Assembly (NCBI GenBank): GCA_963743285.1
Contig: CAVUPF010000011.1
Location: forward strand, 186,001-250,000
Direction of reading: 5' to 3'
DNA: 64,000 nt
Source: CAVUPF01 sp963743285
GTDB taxonomy: Bacteria > Actinomycetota > Thermoleophilia > Solirubrobacterales > 70-9
The notes beneath the pieces are model-generated. The model had not been told where the DNA came from. It searched no databases and saw only the letters and a program-made list of their open reading frames with translations. This document shows positions 44,369 to 52,087 of this stretch, one piece after another; the stretch's first letter is position 1, and each line of letters starts with the position of its first letter. The position numbers were made by a program, and so were the translations under genes.

Positions 44369-45535
44369 ATGAGAGGCAGACGTCGAAGCTGGACAGCGAT
44401 GCCGAGCGGCCCTCCTGGCGCGCTCAGCTATCGGCAAGTCGGCCTTCTCGGGTTTGCGCTTTGCATGGGAAGCGCACTTTTGCTTGTTTGTTCGGTGGCC
44501 CATGCGGCCGAACCCGAAGCTGTCCCGTTTCCACGGAGTCCGTTCGGCGCCGAATGGATTGGCCCTCGCTATCAGTCCGGAGCAGATCAGGTAGGCGACA
44601 TATTGCCGAACTCCCTGACCGACGTCGGTACCTTCGCGATGATCAACGACGGCAGCGTAGATGGGAAGGCAGGGCGCAACGTGCTTGCCAAGGTCATCGG
44701 CCTACCCCCAAAGCTCCACTTTCGGCTGATCGGGCGACCGGATCAACTGCAAGGTCATATCTACTCCAACGGTTTCACATCGGTCCGGGGCGTCTTCTAT
44801 GCCACGCAGGTAAAAATCTGGCATTGGTGGACGGACAGGAGGTTCAAGGGACTCTGGGGGATTGCCTACTCGCTTAATCACGGCGAGACCTGGCACTTTC
44901 CTGACCGACCATTTCCCTGGTTTGCCGGCAATACCAACTTCGTGCAGCAAGGAAAGGAAGCGACCAACCCCGACGGGCAGATTTACGCGATCGCCAATAA
45001 CCGGGAGTTCAACGCAGGCAGTATCTGGCTGGGCTCGACCTACCCAGGCCTGTCCAACGTCACGAACCCGAGGTACTGGCATTGGCGAGCTCGTCCGATC
45101 GTCTACTGGCCCAGGCATATCACCTACCCTCGCATGACCTATGACCCAGCACTGGGGCGCTACCTTCTGTCCTTCTCCTACAGCTACAACAACACCTTTC
45201 CCCAGATTTGGAAAGGTGGCGCCCAGTTGGTGGTGCTCGAGGGTCGTAAGCCTTGGGGGCCGTTTCACCTTCTCTTTCAGCAGAAGGATTGGGGACCATC
45301 AAACGGCTACGGGGGCACCTTTCCAATCGCCTGGCAGGGACCGCTCGTCAAAGCCACTGAAAATCCGCAAACTCAGTACGGTGGCGGCAAGAATGTCTAT
45401 ACACAGGACCTTTGGATGGAGTGGGCGGCCAACTATGACGGCTGCGAACCGGAACTTGAATGCACCGGTAAGTACGGAATGAACATGCAGGAGCTGCGGC
45501 TGACGGTTCCTGAAGCCGTCCTTAGAAGTCGTTAG
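44369..45535 (+). CDS. Secreted beta-propeller-like protein of unknown function
   Basis: 388 aa. A long signal peptide (helix LLGFALCMGSALLLVCSVAH, cleavage after AHA-A) marks export. The mature part is rich in Trp, Tyr, Gly and Asn with repeated strand patterns: FAMINDGSVDGKAGRN, YSLNHGETWHF (an Asp-box-like S-x-N-x-G-x-T-W), GQIYAIANNREFN, YDPALGRYLLSFSYSY. This looks like a five-blade propeller as in GH43/sialidase-type enzymes or DUF4185 proteins; I cannot assign catalytic residues. ATG 44399 is an alternative start. In this cluster it might trim or bind the surface glycan. Confidence 0.72.
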   Translation: MRGRRRSWTAMPSGPPGALSYRQVGLLGFALCMGSALLLVCSVAHAAEPEAVPFPRSPFGAEWIGPRYQSGADQVGDILPNSLTDVGTFAMINDGSVDGKAGRNVLAKVIGLPPKLHFRLIGRPDQLQGHIYSNGFTSVRGVFYATQVKIWHWWTDRRFKGLWGIAYSLNHGETWHFPDRPFPWFAGNTNFVQQGKEATNPDGQIYAIANNREFNAGSIWLGSTYPGLSNVTNPRYWHWRARPIVYWPRHITYPRMTYDPALGRYLLSFSYSYNNTFPQIWKGGAQLVVLEGRKPWGPFHLLFQQKDWGPSNGYGGTFPIAWQGPLVKATENPQTQYGGGKNVYTQDLWMEWAANYDGCEPELECTGKYGMNMQELRLTVPEAVLRSR

Positions 45536-45625
45536 GACGACGCCGTGGTACGGCCCGCAAAGCCCAGCGCAGGGGCTTCGAGCTCTGGCATCCATCGAGA
45601 GCAGCCCAGTCCCGGACCGATCCGC

Positions 45626-47368
45626 TCAGCGCCGCGGCTTCAGCGCGGCGAGCGAGCGGGCGACCCCGAGCATCTGGCCGTTGCTCAGCACCCCCGCCAG
45701 GCTGTTGTCGATCCAGTAGGTATCGGCGCCTTGGTGCCAGGCGAGCAGCCGGATCTGCCCGGCGTTGGTGTAGGCCTGGAAGCTCCGCCCGCCGATCTTC
45801 ACCGCTTCGCTTTCCCCGTTTAGGATCGGCGGGTTACTCCAGCCTTCGATCCCCTGCACCCCGAAGTAGGCGACGTAGGAGCCGGCCGGCACTTCGATCA
45901 CCATTTTGTAGGCGAGGTGGCGCTTGCCGGAGGGATCGCGGAGCCCGTAGGTGCGCGGCGCTTCGGCATAGCTCGCTTGCAGCGGCAGCTTGCGTGGGTA
46001 AAAGACCGGGAAGCGCAGGGCGCTCTGGGCGCGCGAGGCCATCTGGGCGCCGAGCCCGGCGGCATCGGTGAGCCCGGCCGAGCCGGAGGGCTTGGGCGGC
46101 TTGGGGGAGTGCGCCTTTGAGCTGCCCTTCCCCCGCGCTGCCGAGCTGCTCTTGGCGGGACCCGGCCCGGCGCCCAGGAACTGCCCGACCACGTGGTGGA
46201 CGGCGCTCGGGCTGGCGGTCACGTAGTTGGGCTGGTTTTCGACCAGCGGTTCGAGCACCGCGGGGAAGGGGATCTGCTTGATCGGGTCGCCCCTGAGTTC
46301 GACGAAGAGTTTCAGCAGTTCCAGCAGCTGTTCGGTGGAGTGCAGATCGGAGCTCGTGTACTTGGTGAAGATGTTGATCAGCAGGTTGCGCTGTTCGATC
46401 AGCTGTTCGGTGGGGATCGCCTGGCGCACGTCGCGCAGGAAGTCCTGCTGGCGGGCGCCGCGGACGATGTCGTTGTCGGTGTGGCGGTAGCGGACGAACT
46501 GAAGCGCCTTTTTCCCGCAGAGCTGCTGGTAGCCGGGTTCGATGTCGATTTCCGAATATTCTTCGGTCGGCGCCACGCCTTCGTTGGTGTGGTAGTAGCG
46601 CTGGTCGACGTCGACGTAGACGCAGCCGATCGCATCTACCGCCCGGGCGAAACCCTCAAAGCCGACCACGAAGACGTGGTTGACCGCCAGCCCGGTGACC
46701 GCCTTTAAGGTGCGCAGGGTGAGTTCGGGGCCCCCGTAGGAGTAGGCGGCGTTGATCTTGCCGATCCCATAGCCGGGGATGTTGACTTTCAGCTCGCGGG
46801 GGATCGAGAGCATGTTGATCGTCCCCTCGACCGGGTTTAGGCGGACCAGCATCACCGTGTCGGAGAGCCCGTTCTTGCCGGTCGAGCCGTTGGGGCGGTA
46901 GTTGGAGCCGATCACCAGGATCGTCTGCGGCCCGCCGCCATAGCCGTGGGCGAGGAAGCGGTCGACCTTGCTGAGCCGGCCGTTGTGGCCGAGCGCGCTG
47001 GCGATCCCCCCCAGGTAGTCAAGGGCGCTGATCGAGATCGCCGCAGCGGTGCTGAGGACGATCAGCAGCGAGGCGATCAGGAACCCCAGCCACAGCCGGG
47101 GGCGCCTCGGCGGCTCCCCTCCGGCGGAGACGAGCTTCGGGGGAGGCGGCGTGGGGCTCGCGGGTACCTCGGCCGGCCCAGGCTGCTCGGGAGGCGGGGA
47201 GGGCTCGGGGGGCGAAAGCTCCCCGGCGGGCCCTGCTTCGCCCGCCGGGAGGCCCGCGGCGGCGGCGAGCTGCTCCTCGGCCGGCGGCTCGGGTGGCGGC
47301 TCGGATGGCTTGCCGGCGGCCGGGTTGCGATCGGCGTTCGGCTCTGGCTCTGGTGGCAGGGGGTTCAC
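45626..47368 (-). CDS. LytR-CpsA-Psr (LCP) family cell-wall glycopolymer ligase
   Basis: 580 aa. A cytosolic Pro/Glu-rich tail (~90 residues), one membrane helix (LGFLIASLLIVLSTAAAISI), then the LCP domain: TILVIGSNYRPNG, NGLSDTVMLVRLNP, MLSIPRELKVNIPGYGIGKI with its catalytic arginines, FVRYRHTDNDIVRGARQQDF. A linker (KAHSPKPPKPSG) and a C-terminal ~130-residue domain follow, of the LytR_C or related kind. LCP enzymes move polyprenyl-linked polymers to peptidoglycan or protein. GTG start, GAGG upstream. Convergent with the secreted propeller gene. Confidence 0.9.
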   Translation of the reverse strand: MNPLPPEPEPNADRNPAAGKPSEPPPEPPAEEQLAAAAGLPAGEAGPAGELSPPEPSPPPEQPGPAEVPASPTPPPPKLVSAGGEPPRRPRLWLGFLIASLLIVLSTAAAISISALDYLGGIASALGHNGRLSKVDRFLAHGYGGGPQTILVIGSNYRPNGSTGKNGLSDTVMLVRLNPVEGTINMLSIPRELKVNIPGYGIGKINAAYSYGGPELTLRTLKAVTGLAVNHVFVVGFEGFARAVDAIGCVYVDVDQRYYHTNEGVAPTEEYSEIDIEPGYQQLCGKKALQFVRYRHTDNDIVRGARQQDFLRDVRQAIPTEQLIEQRNLLINIFTKYTSSDLHSTEQLLELLKLFVELRGDPIKQIPFPAVLEPLVENQPNYVTASPSAVHHVVGQFLGAGPGPAKSSSAARGKGSSKAHSPKPPKPSGSAGLTDAAGLGAQMASRAQSALRFPVFYPRKLPLQASYAEAPRTYGLRDPSGKRHLAYKMVIEVPAGSYVAYFGVQGIEGWSNPPILNGESEAVKIGGRSFQAYTNAGQIRLLAWHQGADTYWIDNSLAGVLSNGQMLGVARSLAALKPRR

Positions 47369-47679
47369 ATTCAGGCCTCGAACTGTTCGGGCAGAGCTTA
47401 AGTGCCCCTGAACTTGATCGCGTCACGATTGCAAGCCACCCGCGGTCCTAGACATTCAGTGAGCGACGGGCTTCCGGGCAGGCTCTCTTTGGCACGTCCG
47501 CGAGGCCCGTGCCAGATTTGGAGCGGCTGTAAGGGCGATGCGGAGCAATTCGGCAGAGGGATCGATTCGGAAGCGGGTTCCGTCGAATGAGTTCAAAGTG
47601 AGCAGTCTTTACTCAATTTTGACTACGCGCTAACCTGCGGCGGAGATGCTGCTCGCGTCACCGACGAAGGAGGCCGACT
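47369..47679. other. Divergent intergenic region between LCP gene and kinase unit
   Basis: 311 nt without a gene. TTTACT, 17 nt, TAACCT near 47607-47635 is a weak rightward promoter for the small gene and kinase. The LCP ribosome-binding site lies at the left end. Nothing else recognised. Confidence 0.4.
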
Positions 47680-47883
47680 ATGCCACAGATACTTGTAGTG
47701 ACCAACGCCCAGGAGGAGGCCGCCAGGACGGTCGTGTATCGAGAGCGGATCGCCCCTACCGACCTCGAGTCCGACCACTTCTCAGGCCAGCTGGTCGAGC
47801 GCGTCGGCTGGGCCGTGCTCGACGCCGATCAGCTCGAACACGCCGATGACAGACGCCAGGCTGCGGATCGCAAGCTCAGCTGA
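47680..47883 (+). CDS. Small hypothetical protein before a Ser/Thr kinase
   Basis: 67 aa, MPQILVVTNAQEEAARTVVY at the N terminus and a charged C-terminal half (LDADQLEHADDRRQAADRKL). A strong AAGGAGG 8 nt upstream argues that it is translated. It overlaps the kinase start by 38 nt. No family recognised; the size and coupling would fit a kinase accessory or substrate, which is inference only. Confidence 0.65.
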   Translation: MPQILVVTNAQEEAARTVVYRERIAPTDLESDHFSGQLVERVGWAVLDADQLEHADDRRQAADRKLS

Positions 47884-49205
47884 GCGCACGAGTAGGGAAG
47901 GGGGCGCGGTTGGATCGCGAGCCCCGCTAGCGGGTCGCTACGAGCTCGCAGAGGTGATCGGCCGGGGCGGGATGGGCACCGTCTACAGGGCCACCGATCT
48001 GGTTCTCGATCGCACCGTCGCTGTAAAGGTCCTCTCCGCTTCATCCGAGGAGGATCCAGTCCGGATCGCCCGATTTGAGCGCGAGGCCCGCGCCACCGCT
48101 GCCCTTGCACACAGCGGCGTGGTGGCCGTCTTCGACAGCGGCTCAGATCAGGACGCTCGCTTCATAGTCATGGAACTCGTCAACGGCCGAAGCCTCGCGT
48201 CGATTCTGCGCGAGGAAGCGCCAGCTCGAGCCTGCCCGTGCAGTCGAGATCGTCGTCCTGGTGGCCGATGCCTTGGCGGCCGCCCATGGGGCCGGCATCG
48301 TTCACCGCGACGTCAAGCCGAGCAACGTGATGGTCGCCGGGGACGGATCGATCCGGGTCCTGGACTTCGGCATCGCCCGGGTTATGGACGGCACCGCGAT
48401 AACCCACACTGCCTCGGTTCTGGGCAGTGCCGCCTACATGTCCCCCGAGCAGGCGTTGGGGAGGCCGGCCGACGAGCGCTCCGACATCTACTCGCTGGGT
48501 TGCGTCCTCTACGCCCTGCTCGCCGGTGGGCCGCCATTTGGAGCCGAAGCAGCCCCGACGATCCTGCACGAACACGTCAACACCGATCCGCGGCCGCTGC
48601 GCGAGGTAAACGGCGACGTGCCCGTGCCGCTCGAGGCACTTGTCGCGCAGATGCTGGCCAAGTCCGTCACAGCTCGGCCCACCAGCGCATTGCAACTTCG
48701 AGAGTGGCTTCGTGAGACGCTGGAGGAGCCAGCAAGCGCGGCGACGCTGCCAACCAAGCCGATTGCCCCCCAGAAGACAGTCGCTGCCTCGCGCCGCAGA
48801 GCCCTCTGGGCCTCTTTCATCGGGAGCAACCCCCGGATCGCGTGGGGATCGCTGGCGATACTGCTGAGCGTGGCTGTGGCAGTCGCGCTGGTCGCCTCCG
48901 GGGGCGCCAGCTCGTCCGTCCATCGATCGACAAAGCGGGGCATTCCGGCGAGATCGACTCCCGCATCCACACCAGCCAAAGGCCATGGCACGGGCGCCGT
49001 CGGCATGGCTCGGCAGGCGCCCCACCCTCCGTTGCCTGAGCCCGGTGGCCCGGGCAAGCCGAAGCAATCCGAGCAGGAAGCGAAGACCCAGCCGGCGCCT
49101 TCCGGCCTGCCTCACATGCCGCCGGGTCAGGGCGGAATCCCGCCAGGCCAGGCAAAGAAGCACGGCTACGGCTCGGACTCTGAATCGAATGGCGAAGGAG
49201 ATTGA
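47846..49205 (+). pseudogene. Serine/threonine protein kinase (PknB-like), broken by a +1 frameshift
   Basis: The kinase domain is split between two frames. Frame one: YELAEVIGRGGMGTVYRATD (Gly-rich loop), VAVKVL (ATP lysine), then FIVMELVNGRSLASIL. At about 48215-48230 one extra base shifts the frame; the next frame resumes LEPARAVEIVVLVADALAAA, HRDVKPSN (catalytic loop), LDFGIARV, SAAYMSPEQALG and SDIYSLGCVLYALLAGG. One membrane helix (LAILLSVAVAVALVASGG) and a Pro/Gly-rich external tail without PASTA repeats follow. All catalytic residues survive, so the break is recent or an error. The start ATG 47846 is inside the small upstream gene. Confidence 0.82.
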
Positions 49206-49284
49206 GCTCGATCGCCGGAGACAGGTCGCTCATCACGCTCGACACTGCGCGCACTGATCTGCCGGCGCTCTCCTGCGAGAAGGA

Positions 49285-49301
49285 TCAAGCTGCTAGCTTG
49301 A
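49285..49301. repeat. Short perfect inverted repeat between kinase and CBS gene
   Basis: TCAAGCT-GCT-AGCTTGA: 7-bp arms around 3 nt. It lies about 80 nt after the kinase stop and 150 nt before the CBS start. It could be an operator or the tip of a weak terminator; there is no T run. Confidence 0.4.
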
Positions 49302-49448
49302 GCACTGATTCCGAGCCGCCTCGCTCAGGGCAAGGCGGATGGGGGACCCAGGCAGTTGGGGCGAATCGGCCGGTGATCCGGCCGCAGCGGCATCGGCCGC
49401 GAGCCCGTCAGCTAACCCCGTAGGAAAACCGACAGGAGGGAGCTTGAG

Positions 49449-50039
49449 ATGACGACCCAGGTTGGTGTCAAGAAGGATCGTTCGCTTGTCGCCCGGGCCG
49501 AGGCTGCACTATCGGAGTTGGGGGGGCGGGCAACTGGCAGGCGCAAAGCAGGCGCCGAGAAGGCAACGCTGGTTCGCGAGGCGATGAGCAGCCGCGTGGC
49601 CTCGATAGACGCCGATCAGTCGGTCGCCGTCGCCGCCGAGCGCTTGGCCGAGCGCGACGTCGGTGTGCTGGCGGTATGCCGGGCCGGCAATCGTCTGAGC
49701 GGCGTGATCACCGATCGCGACATCGTCGTTCGGGTCATCGCCCAGGGCCTCAGCCCTCATGGGCTCACGGTCGGCGAGTGCGGCACGGCCGAGCCCGCGA
49801 CCGTCTCTCCGCAGGAGAACCTGGATCAGGCGGCGCGGCGAATGGAGGAGCAGCAGGTGAGACGGCTGCCTGTAGTCCAGGCGGGCCGGCTCGTCGGGAT
49901 CATCAGCCAATCCGACCTGGCCGTTCATGGGTCGGATCGGCGCGCCGGCAGGCTGCTCGGGCGGCTGGCACGGCGAGGCGGGGATTGGCGCTCGGCTCGT
50001 TGGCTTCTGGATCGGCCCTACCGCGGGAGGGCTCTCTGA
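49449..50039 (+). CDS. CBS-domain pair protein
   Basis: 196 aa. After a charged N-terminal leader, two CBS motifs form a Bateman module: VREAMSSRVASIDADQSVAV, GNRLSGVITDRDIVVRVIAQ and GTAEPATVSPQENLDQAARR, GRLVGIISQSDLAVH. Such modules bind adenine nucleotides and regulate partners; here there is no attached enzyme. The C terminus is Arg/Leu-rich (RAGRLLGRLARRGGDWR). GGAGGG 8 nt before the ATG. Proximity to a kinase may mean regulation by phosphorylation, unproven. Confidence 0.88.
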   Translation: MTTQVGVKKDRSLVARAEAALSELGGRATGRRKAGAEKATLVREAMSSRVASIDADQSVAVAAERLAERDVGVLAVCRAGNRLSGVITDRDIVVRVIAQGLSPHGLTVGECGTAEPATVSPQENLDQAARRMEEQQVRRLPVVQAGRLVGIISQSDLAVHGSDRRAGRLLGRLARRGGDWRSARWLLDRPYRGRAL

Positions 50040-50118
50040 TGACTCCCGGCAACAGAGTCCTAAAAGTCGTCCTTTGAACACATCGATGACTAGGAAGGAC
50101 TCCCATGAAGAAGATTGC

Positions 50119-50145
50119 GGGCTCGGCACGCTCGCGGCCGAGCCC
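50119..50145. terminator. Strong hairpin between CBS gene and convergent secreted-protein gene
   Basis: GGGCTCGGC, 9-nt loop, GCCGAGCCC: a perfect 9-bp GC-rich stem in the gap between convergent genes. There is no T tract, so it would act as a T-less or Rho-assisted bidirectional terminator. Confidence 0.5.
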
Positions 50146-50164
50146 GCTCGGTAGGCGGCGGCGC

Positions 50165-50779
50165 TCAGGTCCCTCGCAGCGACCTGTGCCGCCGAGCAGC
50201 CTTCGCCCTCACCGTGAAGTCGGCGTGCCCGGTAGCGAGCTCCTCAATCACCAGCGGACAGGCGATCTCCGTCTTGCCCTCCACTGGCGGCGGTGGGCAG
50301 TACGGACTGCGCTGCAGGAGAACGGTCGCCCGGTAGCGGCCCACGCACCAGCCGTGCTCCGGCGGCGCCAGCTTGACCTGCGCCACCGTTCCGACTTCCC
50401 CGCTTTCGATGGACGGTGACAGGGCAGGTGTGCAGGAAGGCCGGGTGCTCGCCAGCGCCGCAACCTGAACGCGGTAGATGACGTCGAACGCATTCCCCTG
50501 GCCAGGGGATTCCCGCAGCGTGAAGGTGAGCGCGAAGGTGGTTCGGCGGCGGCCGCTGCTCGGGCGCACCTGCGGGTAGGTCCGCTCTTCGCTCGGAGGC
50601 GGCGGTGCGACGGGTCCGGTCACGGTGCGGGTTGCCGCGGCCGCGAGGTCGGCCGAGCTTGGGGCAACGATTCCAGCCGCACCGGTTGGGGAGCCCTGGT
50701 CATAGGCATAGGCAACCGAGGCTGTCGCGACTCCGGCAACCACTGCGACGATCAGCAGGGCGATACCGCGTGCCCGCAT
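50165..50779 (-). CDS. Secreted or membrane-anchored protein of unknown function
   Basis: 204 aa. N-terminal hydrophobic signal (MRARGIALLIVAVVAGVATA, then SVAYAYDQ), a Pro-rich linker (GPVAPPPPSEERTYP) and a beta-rich domain (TTFALTFTLRESPG, FDVIYRVQVAALAS, RYRATVLLQRS) with four cysteines that may form disulfides (SCTP, WCVG, YCPP, ACPL). I do not recognise it. It ends with a basic tail. Lies 3' of the T-less hairpin. Confidence 0.7.
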   Translation of the reverse strand: MRARGIALLIVAVVAGVATASVAYAYDQGSPTGAAGIVAPSSADLAAAATRTVTGPVAPPPPSEERTYPQVRPSSGRRRTTFALTFTLRESPGQGNAFDVIYRVQVAALASTRPSCTPALSPSIESGEVGTVAQVKLAPPEHGWCVGRYRATVLLQRSPYCPPPPVEGKTEIACPLVIEELATGHADFTVRAKAARRHRSLRGT

Positions 50780-50879
50780 TGGTCAAGGGTAGCTCGCCAG
50801 TGATCCCAGTCGGCGTGCCCGGCGTCAGATAATGGGTCCGCCGCGCCGGCGGTCAGCTTGGGTTCGGCGAACGTGAAAG

Positions 50880-50898
50880 CAATCGGGGCGCCCGGATT
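50880..50898. repeat. tRNA-Pro 3'-end segment repeated at 39233-39251
   Basis: The right-hand partner of the direct repeat described at 39233. It spans the last bases of tRNA-Pro plus 3 nt beyond the discriminator base. If the repeats are attachment sites, the island would occupy 39233-50898 and leave the tRNA intact. Confidence 0.45.
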
Positions 50899-50956
50899 TG
50901 AACCGGGGACCTCACCGACCCGAACGGTGCGCGCTACCAGGCTGCGCCACGCCCCG
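50883..50956 (-). tRNA. tRNA-Pro (anticodon CGG)
   Basis: A 74-nt cloverleaf read on the minus strand. Acceptor stem CGGGGCG pairs with CGCCCCG, discriminator base A, no encoded CCA. D arm GCGC...GCGC with AGCCTGGTA loop; anticodon stem CACCG/CGGTG closing the loop TTCGGGT, giving anticodon CGG (codon CCG) with G37, as in tRNA-Pro; T arm CCCGG TTCAAAT CCGGG. All stems pair. Confidence 0.95.
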
Positions 50957-50988
50957 AGAGCGGGCGATTATCCCAGACCGAGCCGCAA

Positions 50989-51756
50989 TTAACGCACAGC
51001 CTTGATCGCCGCTTCGACCTGGCCCAGGCTAGGGCCTTCCTCAAGAGTGCGGCTGCCCTTGGGGCCGGTGACGATCATCGCCTGCCCTTCGATCTGGGCC
51101 CCTTCTTCGCCTTCCCCCACTTCTCTTGGCAAGCGGACGCCGAGATCGGTGGCGAGCTTTTCCGAAGCGGCGAGCCTGCGCGCGATCGGGCCGTTCGGCC
51201 CCCCGTTCTTTTCGAGGTAGCTTTCCCATTCGGGCACGTTCAGTTCTTCGACTCCGTTGGCGACCGAGTCGAGGAAGCCCTGGTCTACGCCCCGCCGCTT
51301 CGCTTCTTCTTGGTTGCGGAAGAAGAGGTAGGTGTACTGCCAGCCCTCGCCCTGCTGGGCGGCGGCTTCGGCACCGTAGAAGCCGACCTCGGTCGAGCTT
51401 TCGGCAACTGAGTAGTGGCGGTAGAGAAGCTTGGCGGCACCGGGGCGCACGTAGCGTTCGACCAGGCCGGGGATCGTGCTGAGGAAGGCCTTACTGCAGC
51501 TTGAGCACTGGAGGTCGTTGAAGACCTGGATCGTCACCGGGGCGCTGGAGGAGCCGAGCCGGGCACCTTCCTGTTCGACGCCGCCGAAGATCTCCTGGGC
51601 TTCGTTGATGCCCGCAATCCTTATCACCGGCTTGCCGCCCTGCTGGGTCGCGATGTCGACGAGCGAGTAGCCGAGCGCGAAGAGCCCGAAGGCGAAGACG
51701 GCGATCACCCAGAGCCGGCCGCGGCGCGGGATCGGATGGGCTGCGACCTCGGACAT
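50989..51756 (-). CDS. Membrane-anchored DsbA-like thioredoxin-fold protein
   Basis: 255 aa. One N-terminal membrane helix (LWVIAVFAFGLFALGYSLVD) tethers an external thioredoxin-fold domain. The active site is CSSC in FNDLQCSSCSKAFL, after strand APVTIQVFN; the inserted helical domain and EGQAMIVTGPKGSRTLEEGP, the strand before the usual cis-Pro region, follow. It probably forms or isomerises disulfides in exported proteins such as the four-cysteine secreted protein nearby. ATG start. Its 3' end is 32 nt from the tRNA 5' end. Confidence 0.87.
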   Translation of the reverse strand: MSEVAAHPIPRRGRLWVIAVFAFGLFALGYSLVDIATQQGGKPVIRIAGINEAQEIFGGVEQEGARLGSSSAPVTIQVFNDLQCSSCSKAFLSTIPGLVERYVRPGAAKLLYRHYSVAESSTEVGFYGAEAAAQQGEGWQYTYLFFRNQEEAKRRGVDQGFLDSVANGVEELNVPEWESYLEKNGGPNGPIARRLAASEKLATDLGVRLPREVGEGEEGAQIEGQAMIVTGPKGSRTLEEGPSLGQVEAAIKAVR

Positions 51757-51879
51757 GTAGCTGCATTATCCCGGTTCCCAAACGTGCGAATTGCCGCAAT
51801 ATGCGGGACTTCGATTGACACGTCCACCGCCAGCGATAAATATCTACCTACCGGATTTCAACTACCTGGGAGGTCCGCC

Positions 51880-52071
51880 GTGGCCAATCACCTGACGCCA
51901 ACCGAGCTTGCCGACGAGTTTCAAATGAAGCGGCAGGAGGTGATCGGCAAGTGCATGCAAATGGGCGTCCCGATCTTCCATGGCCGCATTGACCGCAGCC
52001 TCTTTGAGACCTCGCTGAGGAGCGTTTCACCCCGAGGGCAACAACCGCAGGCCTCCGCAACTGCCCGCTGA
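51880..52071 (+). CDS. Small helix-turn-helix-like protein (IF2 N-terminal-like)
   Basis: 63 aa from GTG 51880, with GGGAGG 6 nt upstream. LTPTELADEFQMKRQEVIGK followed by CMQMGVPIFHGRIDRSLFET has the helix pattern of the small N-terminal subdomain of initiation factor IF2 or a short DNA-binding fold. Ends in a Gln/Ser/Ala tail. The family is not certain. It sits 16 nt before the acyl-CoA synthetase on the same strand and probably shares its transcript. Confidence 0.65.
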   Translation: MANHLTPTELADEFQMKRQEVIGKCMQMGVPIFHGRIDRSLFETSLRSVSPRGQQPQASATAR

Positions 52072-52087
52072 ATTAGACTTCCCCGCG

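Noticed and set aside
50105..50419. Frame starting MKKIAGSARS with a possible ribosome-binding site
   Set aside because: It runs through the strong hairpin and then lies opposite the secreted-protein gene, whose signal peptide and fold are more convincing.
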